This document shows positions 8,814 to 15,433 of a DNA stretch of 33,414 bases, piece by piece. The stretch's first letter is position 1, and every line of letters starts with the position of its first letter. Location: positions 1 through 33,414 of the forward strand of contig CAXTCK010000015.1 in the NCBI GenBank assembly GCA_964242425.1, given 5' to 3'. The position numbers and the translations under genes are program-made. The DNA is from Lichenicola sp964242425 (GTDB lineage Bacteria; Pseudomonadota; Alphaproteobacteria; Acetobacterales; Acetobacteraceae). A model generated the notes under the pieces. That model was not told the DNA's origin and did no database searches. It saw only the letters and a list, made by a program, of their open reading frames with translations.

Positions 8814-9094
8814 GCGGGCGTGCCGCACGACGCTGCCCGGACCTGTCGACTCGCGGCGGGAGGGGCGGCGCTGCGGCAACATGGTCGTCCGGCAGCCGAA
8901 CGATGCTGGTCCCGTGCCGCCACCCGCGCGAGCCGGCGCGCCAGCACGTTGGCGACGCGCACCGGCGCGACCCTGGGCACCGCCATCCACCAGGCATTCG
9001 CCGGTGCCGCAGCGAGGATCCGGTTCGGCCTCAGGAAAAACATCACGCCTGATCGGCCGCCGACGTATGAAACCCGTTCTCCCCACGGCGGCGA
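8814..9094. other. Intergenic region without recognisable gene
   Basis: About 280 bases between the TonB receptor and the stop of the GlxA regulator (convergent). Several frames are open, as expected at this GC content, but none has a recognisable product or ribosome binding site. Nothing further seen. Confidence 0.4.
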
Positions 9095-10087
9095 TCAAGC
9101 GTCTCCGGTCGGCCGTGCCGCCGCGGCGGGATCGCGGGCCGCACCACCATCCGCAGCGTTGAACCGGCGCCGGTAGGCGTTCGGGCTGATCCCGACGACC
9201 TGCTGGAAGCGGGCGCGGAAGCTGACGGGCGACTCGAAGCCGACCGCCGCCGCCACGGCCTCGACCGTGTGGCTGCCGGTTTCCAGCATCTCCTGCGCAC
9301 GGCGGATGCGCGCCGTCAGAAGCCACTGCAGCGGTGTGGTGCCGGTCTGCTGGCGGAAGCGGCGCGCGAAGGTGCGCGGGCTGGTGTTCGCCCTCGCCGC
9401 GAGTGCCTCCACGCCGACCGCTCGGTCGAGGTGCGCCAGCATCCAGTCGAGCAGCGGTGCCAGGCTGTCGCTCGCTCTCGGCAGGTCGTGGCGGATGAAC
9501 TGCGCCTGCCCACCGTCGCGGTGCAGCGGCGCCACGGCCAGGCGCGCCGCGTGCGCGGCGACCGCCTGGCCATGGTCACGGGCGACGAGGTGGAGGCACA
9601 TGTCCATGCCCGCCAGCGCACCGGCCGACGTGACGATGCGGCCCTCGTCGACGAAAAGCACCTGCGGGTCGAGCGCCACCGCGGGAAACCGGCGCCGGAA
9701 CTCGGCGGTGCCCAGCCAGTGCGTGGTCGCCCGCCGGCCGTCGAGCAGCCCGGTTTCGGCCAGCACGAATGCGCCCGAGCAGATGGACACGAGGCGCGCG
9801 CCGCGCCTCCACGCCTCCCGGATCGCTTCCAGGACCGGCTTCGCGATCATGGCACCGGTGTCCTCCACGCCCGGAACCACCACCGTGTCGGCCAGCACCA
9901 CGCGGTCGAGGCCGTGGGGCACGTCGAGGTCGAACGCCCTGGAACGCACCCGGCCGTTCTCGCCGCAGACGCGCACGCGGTAGGCCGGCTTTCCCCCGGC
10001 CAGCCGAGCCTGCCCGAACACCTCGCACGGGATGCCGAGGTCGAACGACACGATGCCGTCCAGGGCCAGAATGGCGATGTCGTGCAC
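9095..10087 (-). CDS. GlxA-family transcriptional regulator (DJ-1/PfpI + AraC)
   Basis: A 330-residue regulator. The N-terminal DJ-1/PfpI-like domain (about 1-190) starts VHDIAILALDGIVSFDLGIP, with CEVFG and SICSGAFVLAETGLLDGRRATTHW (Cys103 at the nucleophile elbow). The C-terminal AraC-type double helix-turn-helix (about 225-320) contains TSPRTFARRFRQQTG and SPVSFRARFQQVVGISPNAYRRRF. GTG at 10087 has GGAG six bases upstream at 10094-10097, directly at the edge of the assembly gap; it yields the normal family length, so the gene is probably complete. Such regulators often control an adjacent divergent operon, here the DJ-1 protein and SnoaL-like genes. The inducer is unknown. Confidence 0.9.
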   Translation of the reverse strand: MHDIAILALDGIVSFDLGIPCEVFGQARLAGGKPAYRVRVCGENGRVRSRAFDLDVPHGLDRVVLADTVVVPGVEDTGAMIAKPVLEAIREAWRRGARLVSICSGAFVLAETGLLDGRRATTHWLGTAEFRRRFPAVALDPQVLFVDEGRIVTSAGALAGMDMCLHLVARDHGQAVAAHAARLAVAPLHRDGGQAQFIRHDLPRASDSLAPLLDWMLAHLDRAVGVEALAARANTSPRTFARRFRQQTGTTPLQWLLTARIRRAQEMLETGSHTVEAVAAAVGFESPVSFRARFQQVVGISPNAYRRRFNAADGGAARDPAAAARPTGDA

Positions 10088-10097
10088 GCCGCGCTCC

Positions 10098-10197
10098 NNN
10101 NNNNNNNNNNNNNNNNNNNNNNNNNNNNNNNNNNNNNNNNNNNNNNNNNNNNNNNNNNNNNNNNNNNNNNNNNNNNNNNNNNNNNNNNNNNNNNNNN
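10098..10197. other. Assembly gap (100 N)
   Basis: A run of exactly 100 N, a placeholder length. Unlike the gap at 12571-12670 its two flanks are not copies of each other, so real sequence is missing: the promoter region between the divergent GlxA and DJ-1 genes and about 45 N-terminal residues of the latter. Confidence 0.95.
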
Positions 10198-10754
10198 CCG
10201 ACACCGGGGTGTCGCTCAATCCCACCGCGACCTTCGCCGACTGCCCGCGCGACCTCGACGTGCTGTTCGTGCCCGGCGGGATGGGCACCAACGCGGCGAT
10301 GAAAGATGCCGAGATCGTCGACTTCCTGGCCGGCATCGGGACGTCCGCGCGCTACGTCACCTCGGTCTGCTCCGGCTCGCTGCTGCTCGGCATGGCCGGG
10401 CTGCTCGACGGCTACCGCGCTGCGACCCACTGGGCCTGCTTCGACGCTCTGGAAGCGGTGGGCGCTACCGCCACGCGACAGCGCGTGGTCGTGGACAGGA
10501 ATCGCGTCACCGGCGGCGGCGTCACCGCCGGCATCGACTTCGGCTTGACGCTGCTGGCCGAGCTGCGCGGCGAACAGGTGGCGAAGGTCACGCAGCTCAT
10601 GATGGAATACGATCCCGAGCCGCCCTTCCGGACCGGCACGCCGGACGCGGCAGGTCCCGAGCTGACCGGCATCGCGCTGGCGATGACGGGCGGCATGGGC
10701 GCCGAAGCGGTCGCGATCGCGCGGGGACGGCAACGCTGGCCGGTGGCCGAGTGA
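10198..10754 (+). CDS. DJ-1/PfpI family protein, isonitrile hydratase-like (5' end in gap)
   Basis: The frame is open out of the N gap and ends at TGA 10752-10754, leaving about 185 residues of an expected 225-230. The segment DVLFVPGGMGTNAAM precedes the nucleophile elbow TSVCSGSLLLGMAGLLDGYRAATHW, with the predicted active-site Cys in VCSGS. This arrangement resembles isonitrile hydratase (InhA) and its relatives, which add water to isonitriles to form N-formamides. The family is broad, so the reaction is a hypothesis. It is divergent from the GlxA regulator and is followed by two SnoaL-like genes on the same strand. Confidence 0.8.
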
Positions 10755-10804
10755 GCGCGGCCGGCTCCGTGCGGGCGGACGCCACGCCTGATGGAAGGGC
10801 CGCC

Positions 10805-11221
10805 ATGGTGACGGTCGCCGAAGCGGACCACGCCGCGTTCACAGGCATCCTGCGCGATCTGGAAGATGCCTGGAACGCGGGAGATGGACCGGCCTTCGTC
10901 GCCGCGATGGCGGAGGACGCCGACTTCGTCACCATACGGGCGGACCACCTCCGGGGGCGAAACGCGATCGCCGCCAGCCATGCCGGCATCTTCTCCACGA
11001 TCTACGCGGGCAGCCGGAACCACATCAGCCTGGACACGGCGAGGATGCTGAGCCCGGACGTGGCCCTGCTCCATGCCCGATCGGTCCTGGAGGCTCCCGC
11101 CGGGCCCCTCGCCGGCCGGCACGAGGCCGGGTTCTCGACCGTCCTCCTGCGCACAGCCGGGGGATGGCGGATCGCGTCGTTCCACATCACGCTGGCCGCG
11201 ACGCCGTCGCAGGCCGCGTAG
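10805..11221 (+). CDS. SgcJ/EcaC-like NTF2-fold (SnoaL-like) protein
   Basis: The 138-residue product has the opening FTGILRDLEDAWNAGDGPAF, the acidic AEDADFVTIRADHLRGRNAI and a C-terminal GGWRIASFHITLA, the pattern of the SgcJ/EcaC branch of the SnoaL/NTF2-like superfamily (small cone-shaped barrels, often enzymes or ligand binders). ATG 10805 has GGAAGGG about six bases upstream; an alternative GTG at 10751 overlaps the DJ-1 stop. It probably forms an operon with the DJ-1 gene. Substrate unknown. Confidence 0.8.
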   Translation: MVTVAEADHAAFTGILRDLEDAWNAGDGPAFVAAMAEDADFVTIRADHLRGRNAIAASHAGIFSTIYAGSRNHISLDTARMLSPDVALLHARSVLEAPAGPLAGRHEAGFSTVLLRTAGGWRIASFHITLAATPSQAA

Positions 11222-11264
11222 CCTTGCCGGTGATCCCGTGACCCGCACCGAGTCGAGAGCCCGA

Positions 11265-11672
11265 ATGGTCGTTCCGCACGCAGAGCATCTGGCACGTGAG
11301 TTCTTCCGCCGCGTCTGGGCGCCTCCCCACGATCTCGGCGCCATCGACGAGCTGATGACGGAGGACTACCGCATCACCACGGCCGGCCGGCTGGTCGAGG
11401 GCCGCGCCGCGTTCAAGGCGTGGGTGGCGGGCATGCAGCGAACCGTATGGGACGCCACCAACGAGCATCTCGAGATCATCACGAACGCCGCCGGGGACCG
11501 GGTCGTGTCGCGATGGATCACGCGCGGACGCAACAACGGGATGTTCGGCCTGCCGGCGGACGACCGGCCCGTCGAGTTCTCGGGCATCGCGATCTGGCGC
11601 GTCCGGGATGGCCGGCTGGCCGAGTGCTGGGTGGAGCGGAGCGCGCTGGAACTCTTCCAGGCGCTCCGCTGA
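11265..11672 (+). CDS. SnoaL-like polyketide-cyclase-type protein
   Basis: The 135-residue product carries the classic SnoaL/ester cyclase pattern: REFFRRVWAPPHDLGAIDELMTEDY near the start, VEGRAAFKAWVAGM, then VVSRWITRGRNNGMFGLPADDRPVEFSGIAIWRVRDGRLAECW. The family folds as an NTF2-like barrel and includes polyketide cyclases, but most members have no known reaction. ATG 11265 is used; GTG 11238 is in frame and would add nine residues. Third gene of the DJ-1/SgcJ/SnoaL group, 43 bases after the SgcJ-like gene. The 109 bases to the convergent cyclophilin gene hold nothing recognisable. Confidence 0.8.
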   Translation: MVVPHAEHLAREFFRRVWAPPHDLGAIDELMTEDYRITTAGRLVEGRAAFKAWVAGMQRTVWDATNEHLEIITNAAGDRVVSRWITRGRNNGMFGLPADDRPVEFSGIAIWRVRDGRLAECWVERSALELFQALR

Positions 11673-11781
11673 CGCCGGTCGCACGCCGTGCCCGAGCCGG
11701 CCATCTGCCGCCCCGGCGCCGTGCCGCACGCCGCGTCCCCGCCCGCCCTGGTCGGCCCGCTTCGCGACCGACGATGCCGCG

Positions 11782-12827
11782 TCAGCGCGCCGCCGGCGAC
11801 ACCCGGACCGGTACCGGCGCGTTGCACAGGTCGACGGCGCCCGCCGTCCTGACGAAGAACGGGTCGCGCCGGTTGGCGCGCGCGTCCAGGACGGCGGCGA
11901 AGGACGGCGCGTCGGCCCGCATCACCTCCACGCGCGGCCGCTCCCCGGCCGGCAGGTCCGCCGCGACGCGAACCGTGTCGATCGGCACGCGCTGCCTCGC
12001 CTCGGCATAGAACCCGAGCGCTCCCGTCCCGCGCGGCAGCGCGCCCAGCGCCTGCATCCCGTCCACCACGCGCCCCACCAGGGCGATGTTGCGGTCCAGC
12101 TGGCGCGGCGCCTGTCCGTTCACCGCGTACAGCTCCTCCCCCGTCCCGGTGTCCGGCGGCAGGTCGCGCCCGACGCCCACGGCGCCGTAGCAGTGCGCCA
12201 GCCAGGTCCGGGTCCCATCGCTCCCCACCGGCCATCCGTCGGCGAAGCCCGCCTGGCTCGCATACGCGTCCGGATGCCCGAGCGGCCGCAGCGACAGCCC
12301 CGCCGCCGGCCTGTCGTACTCGGCCGGCGGATGCCTCGCCACGCCAGGCGGCAGCGCCTGCCCTTCCGGCATGCGCGCCCACTGCACCACGTAGTCGTCC
12401 TGCACCCGGACGATCGCGGCCCCGTCCCACCAGCGCGCGCGTGCCAGGGCGCGTATGTTGGCGACGTGCACCGGCGCGAACTCCGGCGCCAGCTCCATCA
12501 CCACGCGCTGCCCCGTGCCGAGCGTCATCACCAGCAGGTTCTCCGGCGCCACCGCCTGCCACGCGTCCGANNNNNNNNNNNNNNNNNNNNNNNNNNNNNN
12601 NNNNNNNNNNNNNNNNNNNNNNNNNNNNNNNNNNNNNNNNNNNNNNNNNNNNNNNNNNNNNNNNNNNNNNTGCCGAGCGTCATCACCAGCAGGTTCTCCG
12701 GCGCCACCGCCTGCCACGCGTCCGACGGCGCGGCGGCGATGAGCTGGCTCGGCGTCGGCACCGCCGGCGCGCTGCCGCCCAGCAGCAGGAAGGACACCAG
12801 GACGCAAGGGATCGGGATATGACGCAT
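11782..12827 (-). CDS. Secreted cyclophilin-type peptidyl-prolyl isomerase (split by false gap)
   Basis: The N-terminus MRHIPIPCVLVSFLLLGGSAPA is a signal peptide, so the product is probably periplasmic. The body has ENLLVMTLGTGQRVVMELAPEFAPVHVANIRALARARWWDG, then VRVQDDYVVQWA, and later NIALVGRVVDGMQALGALPRGTG, as in cyclophilin-type proline isomerases with a long C-terminal extension. As written the gene is broken by 100 N, but 55 bases are duplicated on both sides; collapsing them gives 891 bases, an open 296-residue frame. The coordinates span that artefact. It is divergent from the pyridoxamine oxidase-like gene. Confidence 0.85.
12516..12725. repeat. 55-bp duplicated flanks around a 100-N gap (assembly artefact)
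   Basis: Bases 12516-12570 and 12671-12725 are identical over all 55 positions and directly abut the N run 12571-12670. An exact overlap of 55 at two contig ends is what a de Bruijn assembler leaves at that k-mer length. Merging restores the cyclophilin frame, so the N run probably represents no missing sequence. Confidence 0.93.
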
Positions 12828-13022
12828 CGAACAAGCGTGCCACGGCGGGCCCCGCTCCGGAAGCGGATCGGCCCGGCGGCCAGGGATCCATCCGGATGAC
12901 CCCGCATCCCGGGAAACAAACCATGTTGCGTGTCGCCAGGAGGGCGCCGCGCGACCAGCCGGCCTGTCCCGACGGCGCAGGCCAGCCCGGACCGGAACCT
13001 TCCCCCCTTCCCGCTCCTCTAT

Positions 13023-13038
13023 CCTCGTCCCAACGAGG
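13023..13038 (+). promoter_or_regulatory. Hairpin overlapping a ribosome binding site
   Basis: CCTCGT (13023-13028), loop CCCA, ACGAGG (13033-13038) is a perfect six-base stem. Its right arm overlaps the Shine-Dalgarno GAGGAG (13035-13040) of the gene starting at 13047, so folding could limit its translation. Short stems of this kind also arise by chance. Confidence 0.35.
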
Positions 13039-13046
13039 AGATCCCC

Positions 13047-13532
13047 ATGGACCAGGACAAGACCGCCAAGCTGTGGTCGATGATGAAGGACGCGAAGTTC
13101 GCCATGCTCACCACCGACGACGGCGAGCACCTGCGCGCCCGTCCGATGGCGGCCAGCCAGAAGGAGTTCGACGGCACGCTGTGGTTCTTCACGCGCAGGA
13201 GCGCGCCCAAGGTGGACGAGGTCGAGGCCGAGCACCGCGTCGGCGTCACCTATTCCAACCCCGACAACCAGAACTACGTGTCCCTGTCCGGCCGCGCCAC
13301 GCTGGTGCAGGACAAGAACGCGATCGACGCGCACTGGAGCGACATCCTGTCCACCTGGTTCCCCAAGGGCAAGGACGATCCCGACGTCGCCCTGCTGCGC
13401 ATCGAGGTGTCGGAAGCGGAGTACTGGGACGCTCCCAACTCTGTCATGGTGCACGCCTACGGCTACCTGAAGGCCAAGCTCACCGGCATCCCGCCCAAGG
13501 GGGGCGACAACGAGAAGCTGCATCTCGGCTAG
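13047..13532 (+). CDS. Pyridoxamine 5'-phosphate oxidase-like flavin-binding protein
   Basis: The 161-residue product belongs to the general-stress-protein-26-like branch of the split-barrel flavin reductase/PNPOx superfamily. Visible pattern: KLWSMMKDAKFAMLTTDDGEHLRARPM at the N-terminus, LWFFTRRSAPKVDEVEAEHRVGVTYSNPDNQNYVSLSGRATLV in the middle and EYWDAPN near the end. Members bind FMN or related cofactors and are linked to stress; true PdxH activity is unlikely at this length. GAGGAG precedes ATG 13047 by six bases. A weak hairpin AGCCG/CGGCT (13531-13550) with TTT follows the stop. It ends 55 bases before the riboswitch. Confidence 0.85.
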   Translation: MDQDKTAKLWSMMKDAKFAMLTTDDGEHLRARPMAASQKEFDGTLWFFTRRSAPKVDEVEAEHRVGVTYSNPDNQNYVSLSGRATLVQDKNAIDAHWSDILSTWFPKGKDDPDVALLRIEVSEAEYWDAPNSVMVHAYGYLKAKLTGIPPKGGDNEKLHLG

Positions 13533-13587
13533 CCGGATGGCGATGCGGCTTTGACGACGAGCCGTTCGAGCCGCTACTGATCATGCC

Positions 13588-13792
13588 GATGGTCCCTTCG
13601 AGAGAAGGGTGAAAAGGGAAGACGGTGCGGGCATCATGCCCCATTCCGTCGCTGCCCCCGCAACTGTAGGCGGTGAGCGGCCCGCGCACGGCCACTGGCG
13701 ACCACGCGTCGTTGGGAAGGCGGTCGGGCCTCGCATGGATCCAGCCGGGCAGCCGGCCGGAACCGGATCCGCAAGCCAGGAGACCTGCCATC
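13588..13792 (+). promoter_or_regulatory. Cobalamin riboswitch (AdoCbl aptamer)
   Basis: All hallmark elements appear in order: GGTGAAAAGGGAA (13608-13620), CCCCCGCAACTGT (13655-13667), GCCACTGG (13691-13698), GGGAAGGCGGTC (13714-13725) and GCAAGCCAGGAGACCTGCC (13771-13789). The outer P1 helix can form between GATGG (13588-13592) and CCATC (13788-13792). It precedes DUF1636-cobW-cobN and presumably represses the operon when adenosylcobalamin is plentiful. It is the only cobalamin riboswitch recognised in the window. Confidence 0.95.
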
Positions 13793-13853
13793 GCCGGCGG
13801 CCGCAGGGCCGTTTGTTCCATCCGTGCGGACCGGCGGGGTGCCCGGAACGCGG

Positions 13854-13893
13854 CGATACGCCTCCGTATCGGCTGCCGTGCCCGCACGGCGGC
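13854..13893 (+). promoter_or_regulatory. Tandem hairpins between riboswitch and first gene (possible expression platform)
   Basis: Two adjacent stem-loops without spacing. CGATACG-CCTC-CGTATCG spans 13854-13871 (seven pairs, loop of four). GCTGCCGTG-CCCG-CACGGCGGC spans 13872-13893 (nine pairs with one G-T). No U tract follows, so this does not look like a simple intrinsic terminator. The first start codon is 65 bases downstream (13958). A role as expression platform, attenuation site or Rho-related element is inference. Confidence 0.5.
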
Positions 13894-13957
13894 GGAGTTC
13901 GAGCCCCCATGCCTGCCGCCGGATGGTCCGGACGGCGCCGCTTGCCCAGGGGGATGC

Positions 13958-14347
13958 GTGCCCGAACCCGCCGCCATCGTTCTCACCGTCTGCACCACCT
14001 GCCGCATGGGCCTCCCGAAGCGCGACGGCGTGCCGGTGCCGGGGCAGGTGCTGCACGACCGGTTGTCCGCCCTGCTGGCGCAGGCCGACGACGCCCCGGT
14101 GCGCCTGCACGGCGTCGAATGCCTGGCCGTATGCAACAGCGGCTGCGCCGCCGCCATCGCCCAGCCCGGCAAGTGGTCCTACCTGCTCGGCCGGCTCCAC
14201 CCGGACAAGGCGGCCGACCTGCTCAGCTTCGCCACCAGCTACGGGGCGTCGCGCACCGGCACCGTGATGCCGTCGAAGCGCCCCGCCTCGCTGGCCGACA
14301 TGATCCTGGGCCGCATCCCCAATCCAGCACAGGATACCGCCGCATGA
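13958..14347 (+). CDS. DUF1636 cysteine-rich (ferredoxin-like) protein
   Basis: The 129-residue product opens PEPAAIVLTVCTTCR and continues VRLHGVECLAVCNSGCAAAI, with cysteines at 12, 15, 55, 59 and 63, then QPGKWSYLLGRL. This is the DUF1636 pattern; the family is predicted to be a thioredoxin-fold metal or iron-sulfur binding protein and often sits beside cobW and cob genes. GTG 13958 is preceded by AGGGGG with a short four-base spacing. It is the first gene after the riboswitch and overlaps cobW by four bases. A role in cobalt handling or as electron donor for CobG is a hypothesis; no experimental function is known to me. Confidence 0.82.
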   Translation: MPEPAAIVLTVCTTCRMGLPKRDGVPVPGQVLHDRLSALLAQADDAPVRLHGVECLAVCNSGCAAAIAQPGKWSYLLGRLHPDKAADLLSFATSYGASRTGTVMPSKRPASLADMILGRIPNPAQDTAA

Positions 14348-15423
14348 GCGCCACCCTGCCCGTCCGCGCGCCCGCCCCGGCCCCGGCGCCGCCGGGCAAG
14401 GTCCCGGCCACGGTGATCACCGGCTTCCTCGGCGCCGGCAAGACCACCCTGCTGCGCCACGTGCTGGCCCATGCCGGCGGGCGGCGCATCGCGGTGATCG
14501 TCAACGAGTTCGGCACGGTCGGGATCGACGGCGACACGCTGCGGGCCTGCGGCATCCCGGGCTGCGGGCCGGAGGACATCGTCGAGCTGTCCAACGGCTG
14601 CCTGTGCTGCACCGTCGCCGACGACTTCCTGCCCACCATCGAGGCGCTGCTCGATCGCCCCAACCCGCCCGAGCACATCGTCATCGAGACCTCCGGCCTC
14701 GCTCTGCCCAAGCCCCTGCTCAAGGCGTTCGGCTGGCCGTCGATACGCACCCGCGTCACCGTGGACGGGGTGGTCGCGGTGGTGGACGCGCCCGCCGTGG
14801 CGGCCGGCCGCTTCGCCGACGACCCCGTGGCCGTCGCCGCCCAGCGTGAAGCGGACCAGGCGCTCGACCACGACAACCCGCTGGCCGAGGTGTACGAGGA
14901 CCAGCTCACCTCCGCCGACCTGGTGGTGCTGAACAAGGCGGACGGGCTGGGCGAGCCGGCGCTGGCGGCGCTGGAAGCCGCGATCGCCGCCCTGGTCCCG
15001 CGCGCGGTGAAGCTGCTCCGCGCCACCGAGGGCCGCCTCGACCCCGCCGTGCTGCTTGGCCTGGCGTCGCGCGCCGAGGACGACCTCCAGGCCCGCCCGT
15101 CGCACCACGACGCCCTGGACGGGGCGCACGAGCACGACGACTTCGACAGCTTCGTGGTGCCCCTGCCCCCGGTTCCGGACGCGGACGCCCTGCTCGCGCG
15201 CCTCCAAGCCGCCACCGCCGCGCACGACGTGCTGCGCATGAAGGGCTTCGTCGCGGTGCAGGGCCGGCCGATGCGCCTCGCGGTGCAGGGCGTCGGCACC
15301 CGCTTCCGCCAGCAGTTCGACCGGCCCTGGGGCCCGGACGAGGACCGCACCGGCGCCCTGGTGGTGATCGGCCGCGCCGGCATGGACCGCGACGCGATCG
15401 CCGCCATGCTCCGGGGCGGCTAG
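14344..15423 (+). CDS. cobW: CobW, COG0523 GTPase (cobalt chaperone candidate)
   Basis: A G3E-family P-loop GTPase of 359 residues. Walker A is GFLGAGKTT (27-35), the metal-binding motif CLCC lies at 86-89 within the conserved NGCLCC, and the guanine-specificity motif NKAD is at 197-200. A His-rich stretch with HH (254-255) and HEH (262-264) is typical of metal-handling members, followed by the CobW C-terminal domain (about 268-355). In the aerobic B12 route CobW is thought to deliver cobalt to the chelatase, which fits its position directly before cobN. ATG 14344 overlaps the DUF1636 stop (ATGA). Confidence 0.93.
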   Translation: MSATLPVRAPAPAPAPPGKVPATVITGFLGAGKTTLLRHVLAHAGGRRIAVIVNEFGTVGIDGDTLRACGIPGCGPEDIVELSNGCLCCTVADDFLPTIEALLDRPNPPEHIVIETSGLALPKPLLKAFGWPSIRTRVTVDGVVAVVDAPAVAAGRFADDPVAVAAQREADQALDHDNPLAEVYEDQLTSADLVVLNKADGLGEPALAALEAAIAALVPRAVKLLRATEGRLDPAVLLGLASRAEDDLQARPSHHDALDGAHEHDDFDSFVVPLPPVPDADALLARLQAATAAHDVLRMKGFVAVQGRPMRLAVQGVGTRFRQQFDRPWGPDEDRTGALVVIGRAGMDRDAIAAMLRGG

Positions 15424-15433
15424 GCGTTTCTCC

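Noticed and set aside
10043..10252. Possibility that the first N gap is also a false gap.
   Set aside because: The 55 bases on either side are different, and coding sequence for the DJ-1 N-terminus is missing, so real sequence is absent.
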